From Cognatishimia activa (lineage in GTDB: Bacteria; Pseudomonadota; Alphaproteobacteria; Rhodobacterales; Rhodobacteraceae), in assembly GCF_001458335.1 (NCBI RefSeq), contig NZ_CYTO01000009.1:256285-320284 (forward strand): a stretch of 64,000 nucleotides of DNA, written 5' to 3'. This document shows positions 1 to 8,650 of this stretch, one piece after another (position 1 is the stretch's first letter; the number at the start of each line of letters is the position of its first letter). Under the pieces are notes generated by a model. That model had not been told where the DNA came from. It did not search any database and worked only from the letters and a program-made list of their open reading frames with translations. A program made the position numbers and the translations under genes.

Positions 1-626
1 GCGCGGGTAATCATCTTTTCCAGATACCCTTCGCCGTTGCCAAAGGCAGCTTCTGCTTCGCGGCGGCCTTCCAATACTTTTTCTTCGACTTCTTCTTCAC
101 CCATGATTGGGCGCATGCCGCGGCCGCCGCCGCCCCAAGATGCTTTCAGCATCAGTGGGTAGCCAACCTCTGCGGCTTCTTTCTTAATGGCGTCCATGTC
201 GTCGCCGAGAACGTCGGTTGCCGGGATGACCGGCACGCCAGCCTCAATCGCCACGCGACGGGCAGAGGCTTTGTCACCCAGCGCGCGCATGGTTTCTGCT
301 TTAGGACCGATAAAAGTGATGCCGTTTGCTGCACATGCATCCACGAACTCTGGGTTCTCAGACAGCAAACCATAGCCCGGGTGGATCGCGTCTGCGCCAC
401 TTTCGCGTGCGACGCGGATGATCTCATCTATGCTTAGGTAAGCCGCAACCGGGCCCATGCCTTCGCCGATCCGATAGGCCTCATCCGCCTTAAAGCGGTG
501 CAGGCTGAGCTTGTCCTCTTCCGCGTACACAGCCACGGTTTGCTTGCCCATCTCGTTGGCGGCGCGCATCACACGGATCGCGATTTCGCCACGGTTTGCT
601 ATCAAAATCTTCTTGAAGTCTGCCAT
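1..626 (-). CDS. pyc: Pyruvate carboxylase, N-terminal part (cut by window edge)
   Basis: Codes for the first 208 residues; the gene continues beyond position 1. The product begins MADFKKILIANRGEIAIRV, the biotin-carboxylase N-domain signature. It continues with HPGYGLLSENPEF and the glycine-rich ATP-grasp loop KASWGGGGRGMR. This domain carboxylates biotin using ATP and bicarbonate; in the full enzyme the carboxyl goes to pyruvate to replenish oxaloacetate. The pattern GKQTVAVYAEEDKLSLHRFK fits pyruvate carboxylase better than acetyl- or propionyl-CoA carboxylase alpha subunits, but the transferase domain that would settle this lies outside the window. The ATG at 624-626 is supported by family alignment, although no strong ribosome binding site precedes it. 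Confidence 0.82.
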   Translation of the reverse strand, partial: MADFKKILIANRGEIAIRVMRAANEMGKQTVAVYAEEDKLSLHRFKADEAYRIGEGMGPVAAYLSIDEIIRVARESGADAIHPGYGLLSENPEFVDACAANGITFIGPKAETMRALGDKASARRVAIEAGVPVIPATDVLGDDMDAIKKEAAEVGYPLMLKASWGGGGRGMRPIMGEEEVEEKVLEGRREAEAAFGNGEGYLEKMITR

Positions 627-932
627 CAGCGGAGGGCCTTTCGTCTTTCTGAGCGCGTTAATTCTGCCTTGGCTAGACCGTCGCTTCTCGCTGAATCAAT
701 ACCAAGGACTGCGTATATAGCAGGGATTGGTCGGGAAATTTGGCCGGTTTGCTACCCTTAATCCGGCAAAAACGGGAATTTCTGCTGCGTTTAGCGCTAA
801 AATGTTTGCGCAAACATGAATGTAGGTCAGGTATAGTGACCTAAATGCCGCATTACAGAAAATCCGACCGACTAATTGGTCGGCTAATTGAGCCAATTTC
901 GAATGTTGGGTCGGGAGAGCTGCCCAATCTTT
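627..932. promoter_or_regulatory. Intergenic region upstream of pyc with four dyad symmetries
   Basis: No gene is seen here. Within 95 bases lie four inverted repeats: TTTAGCGCTAAA (790-801, a LacI-family-like operator), ATGTTTGCGCAAACAT (802-817, a perfect 16-mer), TAGGTCA-N7-TGACCTA (823-843) and CCGAC-N6-GTCGG (868-883). They sit about 165 to 257 bases upstream of the pyc start, so they are candidate binding sites for regulators of pyc. None is followed by a T tract on the minus strand, so they do not look like terminators of the diguanylate cyclase gene ending at 933. A CTGC/GCAG element at 702-735 resembles one at 2790-2816. Confidence 0.45.
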
Positions 933-2768
933 TTATTCTGCAGCGATCTCGGTTGTGCCACGTTTCGAAGCTGATTTCAGATTGCGTTCCTCATGGTCGC
1001 TCGTGGAAGAGGTGACAATGGGTTGAGATTGCTCGGCGAGCGGCGGGTTTTGATCGGTTCTGTAATAGATCACCTGATCGCGACCGTTGTGCTTGGCCTG
1101 ATACATCGCTTCATCCGCTGCACGTAAAAGCTCCTGCGGCAGTTCACCGTGTTGCGGGGCCGTCGCGACCCCAATCGACGCAGTGATTTTTGGCAAAGGC
1201 TGGCTTTGATAGGTCAAGGCAAGACCTGAAATTTTTGAGCAGAGCACCGTAATGCGTTCTTGAAGCTCTTCATTTGTCAAACGAGGCCATAACACAACGA
1301 ACTCTTCCCCGCCCATACGGCAGGCGATCTCATCGTCGGTACAACTTTCATCTAAGATTTCACCGACCGCACGCAAAACGTAGTCACCTGCATCGTGGCC
1401 ATGGGTGTCATTGAAGCGTTTGAAATGATCAAGGTCGAGGTAGACCAGATGTGTATTTTGTTGTTTGTCGCTAGATGTCATGAGGAAATGACGCAGGCGG
1501 TCGATCATGTGTCGGCGATTGAACAGTCCGGTTAAGGGGTCTCGAATGGATTGTTCTTGCAGTTGATCACGCATCCGAACGTTGGCAATCGCCATGGAGA
1601 TCTGTTCGGCACACATTTGCGCAAGTTTACGAGACTCCAGGAACTCTTCCTTATCAGCATGCGCCACCTTTTTCAGGTGCATGAGCCCAACGGTTTCTCC
1701 ATGGGCCAAAATCGGGAAACAAAAATAAGGTTCGCCGTCTTCCTCATCGACATGTTCACAAACAAAATCCACCTCGTGCACGCCATATGTATATGTGCGG
1801 CCACGGCGAAGCCCCCAGCACCCATCTGGGTGAATGTGGCGCTTTAACTCGCCACCATTCCACGCGCTGACCCCATCCAGAACATCGCGCGAGTTGGAAT
1901 AGACATAGATTGAGCCTGCGCAATCCGGCAGCATATAGGCCATGAATTTTGTGAACATCTCAAAAAGCTCGTCCAACGAGCGGCTGGACTGGAGCCATTC
2001 ATTCAACTCTCCGAGCAATTTGACTTCCTGCGCGAGGTGCAACTGCTGGTCCATCAGCGCCCGTTCGCTTTTTGATTTCGAATTGAGCGCATTAAGCCGC
2101 GCGCGATTGGATCGGACAATCAAACCGCCAATAAGCAACACCACAATAATCGCCAACGCGCTTAGCGCGATCAAAGCGGTGTGGACGCGTTGTATGAAAA
2201 GAGTTCTGACCTTTGTGATATCGGTATAAAACTCGATCGCCCCAATAAATTCACCATTTTGCATCATCGGCACGTAAACTTCTGCGATTTCATGAATCGC
2301 GTCAGGCGCCGTGTTGTGCGAGTGAAGCAGCAGCCCGTCAATTTCAGACGCTGGCTTGGGTTCATGTTTGTAATAGATTTCGCCGTCGGAAACGATGGAA
2401 GTGAAATAGTCTTTTTCGTTGATGGTGCCCAAATCTGACGAGCGGGTAGACCAAAACACGCGCCCATCAGCTGTAAACAGCTTGAAGCGATAGACGTCTG
2501 AGGCCTCGGGCAGAAGGCTCAGAAAGTCGTTCTCTTCGGGGCTTGTGGTACCATTTCGAAACGTTGCTTCCGTGTCTCTGAGGTGAAGCGTGATGCGCCT
2601 TTGCCAAAGCTCTGACCGGTCTAAGATGTCTTGCTTCAAGAAATAATCGACGACAGGGGTTGGCAAGTAAGCTGCTCCAGAAATGGCTGCTGCGATCGTC
2701 AAGACCGCCAGAACAGGCCAAAGCATGCTTACTTTTTTGTTTACGCTTGGTTCAATCACCTCGCCCAT
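933..2768 (-). CDS. Membrane diguanylate cyclase with GAF and GGDEF domains
   Basis: 611 residues. The domain order is: membrane segment (about 14-36), periplasmic sensor region, second membrane segment (about 197-222), a GAF domain (about 250-395) with the CWGLRRG and paired Cys/His pattern common in cyclase GAFs, and a GGDEF domain (about 405-575). The active-site motif is GGEEF, so it should make cyclic di-GMP from GTP. The position of the product-inhibition I-site (RxxD) reads TDDE, so feedback inhibition by c-di-GMP is probably absent. The C-terminal 35 residues are low-complexity. The ATG start has a GAGGT ribosome binding site. It appears monocistronic. The ligand of the periplasmic region is unknown. 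Confidence 0.9.
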   Translation of the reverse strand: MGEVIEPSVNKKVSMLWPVLAVLTIAAAISGAAYLPTPVVDYFLKQDILDRSELWQRRITLHLRDTEATFRNGTTSPEENDFLSLLPEASDVYRFKLFTADGRVFWSTRSSDLGTINEKDYFTSIVSDGEIYYKHEPKPASEIDGLLLHSHNTAPDAIHEIAEVYVPMMQNGEFIGAIEFYTDITKVRTLFIQRVHTALIALSALAIIVVLLIGGLIVRSNRARLNALNSKSKSERALMDQQLHLAQEVKLLGELNEWLQSSRSLDELFEMFTKFMAYMLPDCAGSIYVYSNSRDVLDGVSAWNGGELKRHIHPDGCWGLRRGRTYTYGVHEVDFVCEHVDEEDGEPYFCFPILAHGETVGLMHLKKVAHADKEEFLESRKLAQMCAEQISMAIANVRMRDQLQEQSIRDPLTGLFNRRHMIDRLRHFLMTSSDKQQNTHLVYLDLDHFKRFNDTHGHDAGDYVLRAVGEILDESCTDDEIACRMGGEEFVVLWPRLTNEELQERITVLCSKISGLALTYQSQPLPKITASIGVATAPQHGELPQELLRAADEAMYQAKHNGRDQVIYYRTDQNPPLAEQSQPIVTSSTSDHEERNLKSASKRGTTEIAAE

Positions 2769-2972
2769 CGCAATTACCTCATCCGTACCCCGGACTGCGG
2801 TATCGCAGGGATTGGGTTGATGAATCGTTAATAATCTCGAACACTCTGCGGTGAATTCGTTTCAAATCCTCTAGAAACTGCCTCCGCTGTAACGCAGAAA
2901 CACCGGCGAACAGTTGCGAACAAGACCAGAACATGGCTTTTCCTATAGCGCGGTACCTTGTAGAGTTCGCCC

Positions 2973-5627
2973 ATGAGCAGCTTTGATGAATCTGACGCCT
3001 TTGAAGGCGCGTCCCAACAGTCCCTTGCCTCCCGCGCCATGGCCGCGCGGCCGACGCCGTATCTGGACGAACTGAACCCAGCGCAGCGGGAAGCGGTCGA
3101 GAAGTTGGATGGCCCCGTTTTGATGCTGGCAGGAGCCGGGACCGGGAAAACCAAGGCTCTGACTTCGCGTATTGTGCATTTGCTCAACACCGGCCGGGCA
3201 CGACCAAATGAAATTTTGGCAGTGACCTTTACCAACAAAGCGGCCCGCGAAATGAAGGATCGGGTCGGGCGCACGCTGGGTCAGACCATTGAAGGCATGC
3301 CATGGCTTGGTACGTTCCACTCGGTCTGTGTGAAACTTTTGCGCCGCCATGCGGAGCTCGTCGGGCTGAAGTCCAACTTTACGATCTTGGACACCGATGA
3401 TCAGATCCGGTTGCTTAAACAGCTCATCCAAGCGGCGAATATTGATGAAAAACGCTGGCCACCACGCCAACTCGCATCCCTAATTGATGGTTGGAAGAAC
3501 AAGGCACTCACGCCAGATCGTTTGCCATCTGCGGATGCGGGCGCGTTCAACAACAAAGGCGGCGAGCTTTACGCGCAATACCAAACCCGTTTGCGAGAGC
3601 TGAATGCCGTCGATTTTGGCGACCTGCTTTTACATGTGGTGGTGATTTTCCAAAACAATCCGGATGTGCTTGAGCAATACCAGCGCTGGTTCCGCTACGT
3701 GCTGGTGGACGAATACCAAGATACCAACGTCGCCCAATATCTGTGGCTGCGGCTGCTCGCCAAAGAACACCAAAACATCTGCTGTGTGGGCGATGATGAC
3801 CAATCCATCTATGGCTGGCGCGGTGCAGAAGTCGGCAACATCCTGAAGTTTGAAAAAGACTTCCCGGGGGCACACGTGGTGCGGCTCGAACAAAACTACC
3901 GCTCCACGCCACACATTCTGGCGGCGGCCTCTGCGGTCATCTCCGGCAATGAAAACCGGCTTGGGAAAACCCTTTGGACAGCTGCTCAACGAGGCGAGCA
4001 AGTTAAGCTAATTGGACATTGGGACGGCGACGAGGAAGCGCGTTGGATCGGCGAGAAAGTCGATGGTCTTCTGAGTGGAAGCGCGCCGGAAGCCAAGCGG
4101 CGAGAAAACGCTCGCTCGGAACAAATGGTTGAGGAGGTAGATCGTCTTCACGATTTAAATCTACAAAGAGGATACAATAGCCGGGCTCAATTGGTTGATG
4201 CGTTAAAAGAAAGTGAAGTTTTTAAAGAGAATGTCGAGAACGAAGATCTTCTTTGGGAACTCGCAACCCGTAAGGAAGAAGGTCGTTCAGTTGAGGTTTG
4301 TTTCCAGAAGTTCGATCTAGAAGACATGGCCATCCTCGTGCGCGCCTCCCACCAAATGCGCGCTTTTGAGGATCGGTTCCTCACCATTGGCCTGCCGTAC
4401 CGCGTCATCGGCGGCCCGCGCTTTTATGAGCGCATGGAGATCCGCGATGCCATGGCCTATTTCCGCGTGGTGACCAGCCCCGAGGATGACCTGGCGTTTG
4501 AGCGAATCGTCAACACCCCCAAACGCGGCCTCGGCAACGTGGCGGTGCAAAAGATCCAAGCGGCAGCGCGGGAAAATGGCGTCTCGCTCGTGGAAGGCGC
4601 GCGCATTCTCTTGGACAACAAAGGCATCGGCGGCAAAGGCGCAAAAGAACTGCGCATTCTGGTGGACAATATTGACCGCTGGCGCGGCCTTGGGGTGCAG
4701 CGCGAGGTGGAAATCCCACTCAATGACGATGAGGTCATTGATGATGGCACCACCCAATCGGCGATGCGCTTTGCGCCTGCTGGCGATAATATGCCCCACA
4801 CGGAACTGGCCGAGATCATCCTGGATGAATCCGGCTACACCTCCATGTGGCAGAATGACAAAACCCCCGAAGCGCCGGGGCGACTGGAAAACCTCAAAGA
4901 GCTCGTCGGGCAGCTCGCGAATTTCGACAACCTTCAGGGCTTCTTGGAACATGTCAGCCTTGTCATGGACAACGACAACGATGATGCGGACGCCAAAATC
5001 TCCATCATGACACTGCACGCCGCTAAAGGCCTAGAGTTCCCGGTGGTTTTCTTGCCGGGATGGGAAGACGGGCTGTTCCCGTCACAACGGTCGATGGATG
5101 AAAGCGGTCTAAAAGGCCTCGAGGAAGAGCGGCGCTTGGCCTATGTGGGCATCACCCGCGCCGAGGAAGTCTGCACCATCAGCTTTGCAGGCAACCGCCG
5201 CGTTTTTGGCCAATGGCAATCGCAAATGCCAAGTCGCTTCATTGATGAACTGTCTGAGGAAGACGTGGAGGTGCTAACCGCACCGGGCATCTATGGCGGT
5301 GGTCATTCAGGCGCTACCGGAGATTTCGGCAGCGGCATCCAAGACCGTGTGCAATCGGCCAATACCTATAACTCGCCCGGCTGGAAACGCATGCAAGATC
5401 GCGCAGGGCAACGGGGCCTAAGCCAACCGAAGGAAAGCAAACATACGATTATCGATCTTGAAGCGGTCTCAAGCCATTCCGTGGGCGATCGCGTCTTCCA
5501 CCAGAAATTTGGTTATGGTGAGATCATGGAGATCGAAGGCGATAAGCTTGTGATTGAATTTGACAAGGCCGGTGAAAAAAAGGTCGTGGCCAAATTCGTA
5601 ACTGCTTCAACTGATATCCCGTTCTAG
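2973..5627 (+). CDS. uvrD: UvrD/PcrA-family DNA helicase with atypical internal insertion
   Basis: 884 residues. A superfamily 1A helicase that unwinds DNA 3' to 5' in excision and mismatch repair and displaces RecA. Seen: Walker A AGAGTGKT (53-60), Walker B VLVDEYQDT, QNYRST, and motif VI VGITRAEE, with a tudor-like C-terminal tail (GDRVFHQKFGYGEI). Relatives recalled from this order run near 795 residues; the excess maps to codons about 366-450 (4068-4322). There a charged, AT-richer stretch with rarer codons replaces the short linker before DMAILVRAS. Reading frame and all helicase motifs are intact. The ATG start lacks a strong ribosome binding site. Confidence 0.93.
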   Translation: MSSFDESDAFEGASQQSLASRAMAARPTPYLDELNPAQREAVEKLDGPVLMLAGAGTGKTKALTSRIVHLLNTGRARPNEILAVTFTNKAAREMKDRVGRTLGQTIEGMPWLGTFHSVCVKLLRRHAELVGLKSNFTILDTDDQIRLLKQLIQAANIDEKRWPPRQLASLIDGWKNKALTPDRLPSADAGAFNNKGGELYAQYQTRLRELNAVDFGDLLLHVVVIFQNNPDVLEQYQRWFRYVLVDEYQDTNVAQYLWLRLLAKEHQNICCVGDDDQSIYGWRGAEVGNILKFEKDFPGAHVVRLEQNYRSTPHILAAASAVISGNENRLGKTLWTAAQRGEQVKLIGHWDGDEEARWIGEKVDGLLSGSAPEAKRRENARSEQMVEEVDRLHDLNLQRGYNSRAQLVDALKESEVFKENVENEDLLWELATRKEEGRSVEVCFQKFDLEDMAILVRASHQMRAFEDRFLTIGLPYRVIGGPRFYERMEIRDAMAYFRVVTSPEDDLAFERIVNTPKRGLGNVAVQKIQAAARENGVSLVEGARILLDNKGIGGKGAKELRILVDNIDRWRGLGVQREVEIPLNDDEVIDDGTTQSAMRFAPAGDNMPHTELAEIILDESGYTSMWQNDKTPEAPGRLENLKELVGQLANFDNLQGFLEHVSLVMDNDNDDADAKISIMTLHAAKGLEFPVVFLPGWEDGLFPSQRSMDESGLKGLEEERRLAYVGITRAEEVCTISFAGNRRVFGQWQSQMPSRFIDELSEEDVEVLTAPGIYGGGHSGATGDFGSGIQDRVQSANTYNSPGWKRMQDRAGQRGLSQPKESKHTIIDLEAVSSHSVGDRVFHQKFGYGEIMEIEGDKLVIEFDKAGEKKVVAKFVTASTDIPF

Positions 5628-5701
5628 CCGCCATCGCGCCTCCTTAGGTTTAGGGTATCCTTTCTCGCGTGCCGCCTGTCCCCAAGCGGCACGTCCTCTC
5701 A

Positions 5702-5764
5702 TTCACCTTTGCAAAAATACTCTGGGGGAGGGCGAACTCTGTTCGACCGGGGGCAAAGCCCCCA
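5702..5764 (-). repeat. Structured intergenic repeat, copy A (minus orientation)
   Basis: Read on the minus strand it has GGGGGC-TTT-GCCCCC, then a second small hairpin CGAAC-AGA-GTTCG, then the tail CCCCCAGAGTATTTTTGC followed by AAAGGTGAA. The same order occurs at 13012-13073 and 59389-59449. Here it lies between the convergent uvrD and spoVR genes and could end transcripts or be a dispersed palindromic element. Confidence 0.7.
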
Positions 5765-5797
5765 AATTTAACCAAAGCGGCAAAGCCCTCACCCTTC

Positions 5798-7324
5798 TCA
5801 AGCCGCGGTCGAAACATGCGATATCCGAGCCCCGGTTTCGGTGTTTCGCGCGGTCAGGCTCACATCATAGCCCCAAAGCCTGCGCAGATGCTTTAGCACC
5901 TCATCGCGATTGGCTGGGTCCAAAGTGATCCCATCGCGCACCGCATGGGTCAGTTTAAGTTCGCGATCCCCTGACAGATCCGCGTCATCTACTTGGATGT
6001 CTGGTTCCAAATACGCCAAGTCGTAAGACCGCGCCAATGCAGAACGGATGTTCCGATAGCCTTGGCGATTGTGAATATTGCTCACCACCAGGTTGGCCTG
6101 TTTGGCGTCATCAGACAGCATGAATAGTTTGAACTTGCGGATCAAGTTTGGCGACAGGAACTGCAGGATAAAACTCTCATCGCGATAATTGGCCCAAGCG
6201 TCTTTCATCACGCCTTTCCAATCAGGGTTGCCAGCGATGTCAGGGAACCATTCTCGGTCCTCGTCCGTCGGCTCCTCACAGATGCGCCGGATGTCCTGCA
6301 TCATGGCAAATCCCAGCGCGTATGGGTTCAGCCCGCCATATCTCGGATCATCATATTCGGGCTGCAACACCACATTTGTATGGCTGTGCATCATCTCCAT
6401 GTAAGCGCCTTCAGAGATCAGGTCTTTTTCCAGCAACCGATTGATAATGTAATAATGCGTGAAGGTCGCGCAGCCCTCGTTCATCACTTTGGTTTGCTTT
6501 TGTGGATACATGTATTGGGCGATGTAGCGCACGATACGCAAAAGCTCTCGCTGCCAGCTTGTTAAAACCGGACTGTGCTTCTCCAAGAAATAAAGCAGGT
6601 TCTCTTGCGGCAAGTTCATCTTTCCGCGCCGCTCTGACAACGCACCATCTTCCTCAGAGCCTTCTAGGCGATCTTTCCCAAGCGTATTGTCCGCCCAAAG
6701 CTCCAAAACACTCTGCTGGCTCTCATAGCCATCCCTCTGCCGCTGCATCGCCTGCAACTCTTCTTTGCTAGGACGGGGAGGGCGCCCGTAGCGAAACACA
6801 CCTTGGCTTTGCAGGGCATGGGCCGCGTCTAGGATTTCCTCGACCGCATCGATGCCATAGCGCTCTTCGCAGTTGGCGACGAAATTCTTGGCAAAGGCCA
6901 GATAGTCATGAATGCCCGCTGCGTCGGTCCATTGTTGGAAGAGATAGTTGTTTTTGAAGAAATGGTTATGCCCGAACGCGGCATGCGCCATCACCAGGGT
7001 CTGCATCGCCATGGTGTTTTCTTCCATATTGTAGCTGATGCAGGGGTTGGAGTTGATCACGATCTCATAGGCCAAACCCTGACGACCAGTCCGGTAAAGT
7101 GCCTCATCGCGAGCGAACCGTTTGCCGTAGGACCAATGCTGATACATCAGCGGCATGCCCACGGCGCTATAAGCGTCGAGCATCTGTTCCGAACTGATGA
7201 TCTCGATCTGATTTGGGTAAACGTCTAACCCCAATTCCTCTATCGCAATTTCCTCAATCGCGTCATGGGCCTTGCCGAGCAACTCAAACGTCCATTCCGG
7301 ACCATCAAACAAGAGGTTGCTCAT
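5798..7324 (-). CDS. SpoVR/YcgB family protein
   Basis: 508 residues, the usual length for the SpoVR family (B. subtilis SpoVR, E. coli YcgB). The characteristic segments SSEQMLDAYSAVGMP, QHWSYGKRF, MAHAAFGHNHFFKNN and EGCATFTHYYIINRL are all present. The histidine/glutamate-rich patterns suggest metal binding, but no biochemical activity is firmly established. It is the third gene of prkA-yeaH-spoVR, the same order as E. coli yeaG-yeaH-ycgB. Its ATG overlaps the yeaH stop (ATGA), with AAGGAG upstream, so translation is coupled. The set is linked to stationary-phase and nutrient-stress survival in other bacteria; that role here is inferred. Confidence 0.93.
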   Translation of the reverse strand: MSNLLFDGPEWTFELLGKAHDAIEEIAIEELGLDVYPNQIEIISSEQMLDAYSAVGMPLMYQHWSYGKRFARDEALYRTGRQGLAYEIVINSNPCISYNMEENTMAMQTLVMAHAAFGHNHFFKNNYLFQQWTDAAGIHDYLAFAKNFVANCEERYGIDAVEEILDAAHALQSQGVFRYGRPPRPSKEELQAMQRQRDGYESQQSVLELWADNTLGKDRLEGSEEDGALSERRGKMNLPQENLLYFLEKHSPVLTSWQRELLRIVRYIAQYMYPQKQTKVMNEGCATFTHYYIINRLLEKDLISEGAYMEMMHSHTNVVLQPEYDDPRYGGLNPYALGFAMMQDIRRICEEPTDEDREWFPDIAGNPDWKGVMKDAWANYRDESFILQFLSPNLIRKFKLFMLSDDAKQANLVVSNIHNRQGYRNIRSALARSYDLAYLEPDIQVDDADLSGDRELKLTHAVRDGITLDPANRDEVLKHLRRLWGYDVSLTARNTETGARISHVSTAA

Positions 7325-8640
7325 GCGGCATTCTCCTTATTTGCGGCAAAGAGATCGCGGAAGATTGGATAGATGTGACCCGGCTCGGCCACCCGGCGCA
7401 TTTGGAATTGCGGGAAGGCGTGATCCACTTCGCGCAGGTTTTGCCAAAGATCAGCCCCTTCTTCGCTATTGTTGAGCAGCTTGTCGTCCCCTTCGCCGAC
7501 GATCTCCACATAGGCGTAGTACTGACAAACGGGCATCAGAGCATCAAACAGCAAGTCTTTGCATTTCACGCTGTCATTGCCGAAGTTCTCGCCATCTGAG
7601 GCCTGTGCGCCATAGATATTCCACTCGTCCGTCGGATACCTGTCTTCAATGATCTTCTGCATTTCGGTAAGCGCCGTGCTGACAATGGTGCCGCCGGTTT
7701 CTTTGGCGTAGAAGAACGTCTCTTCATCCACCTCTTGTGCTTGGTGGGTATGTCTAATGAACACGATTTCGGTGTGTTCATAAGCGCGTTCGAGGAACAG
7801 ATGCAGCAACATGAAGAACCGTTTCGCGAGGTCTTTTTCTCGTTCCTGCATGGAGCCTGAAACATCCATCAAACAAAACACCACAGCGCGGGAGTTTCTG
7901 ATCTTTTCCGGTACGGTCGTGTCATAACGCAGATCAATCGGGTCGATGTAACCCACGAGTTTGCGGCGCCGGTCCAAGATCGCCAGCTTTTCCCGCAACT
8001 CGACGATCCGGGCACTGTGATCCTCGGATTCATCTTCGATGCTTTCAAGGTTCTTAAGCTCTTCTTCAAGAGCCTTAAACGCCGCCGTTGAAGGCCTCTG
8101 CAGCGCAATCCTTCGCCCAAGCGAGTTCCGCATGGTCCGCACGAGGTTCAGGTTATTCGGTGTCCCAGCCGTCGTAAGGCCAGCGCGTCGGGTGCCAACG
8201 GTTTCTGTCTCAACGGTGTTCTTTTTGACGAGATCAGGCAGTTCCAACCCTTCAAACAGGATCTCAAGATACTCGTCTTTGGTGAGGGTGAAGGAAAAGC
8301 CATCCTCGCCTTCTCCATCTTCCGCACCCTTTTTGCCGCCTTCTCCCGCGCCACCTTTCGGGCGCGGGATGGTGTCCCCAACGACAAAGTCTTTGTTTCC
8401 GGGCAGGACATGCTGGCGAAACCCACCTTTTGGCGAATTCGCAAAGAACGGTTCTTTGATGCCTTTTGCTGGGATCGTCACCTTTTCCTCGGACCCCTGA
8501 TCGGCCCCCGTCACGGATTTGTCCCGAACGGATTTATCGACCATTTTTTTGATGTTCTCGCGCGCCCGTCTCAGAAACCGTTGCCGGTTTCCGAGGCTCT
8601 TGCCTTTAGGGTTGGCGCGTCTGTCGATGAAATGATGCAT
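7321..8640 (-). CDS. yeaH: YeaH/YhbH family protein (DUF444)
   Basis: 439 residues. The start is set at MHHFIDRRANPKGKS, the conserved family N-terminus, with GGGGTGA just upstream; the longer open frame to 8718 lies inside prkA and is rejected. The middle holds a von Willebrand A-like fold with the metal-site motif VFCLMDVSGSMQ and downstream FIRHTHQAQEVDEETFF. It is the partner of PrkA kinase and SpoVR in a stress operon; it starts 10 bases after prkA and overlaps spoVR by 4 bases. A low-complexity Gly/Lys/Glu stretch near residues 95-115 is a probable flexible linker. Confidence 0.93.
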   Translation of the reverse strand: MHHFIDRRANPKGKSLGNRQRFLRRARENIKKMVDKSVRDKSVTGADQGSEEKVTIPAKGIKEPFFANSPKGGFRQHVLPGNKDFVVGDTIPRPKGGAGEGGKKGAEDGEGEDGFSFTLTKDEYLEILFEGLELPDLVKKNTVETETVGTRRAGLTTAGTPNNLNLVRTMRNSLGRRIALQRPSTAAFKALEEELKNLESIEDESEDHSARIVELREKLAILDRRRKLVGYIDPIDLRYDTTVPEKIRNSRAVVFCLMDVSGSMQEREKDLAKRFFMLLHLFLERAYEHTEIVFIRHTHQAQEVDEETFFYAKETGGTIVSTALTEMQKIIEDRYPTDEWNIYGAQASDGENFGNDSVKCKDLLFDALMPVCQYYAYVEIVGEGDDKLLNNSEEGADLWQNLREVDHAFPQFQMRRVAEPGHIYPIFRDLFAANKENAA

Positions 8641-8650
8641 CTGTTCGCGA

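Noticed and set aside
4068..4322. Intein or mobile insertion in UvrD
   Set aside because: No Cys/Ser at the first splice junction, no His-Asn at the end, and only about 85 codons. It is kept as an unexplained insertion only.
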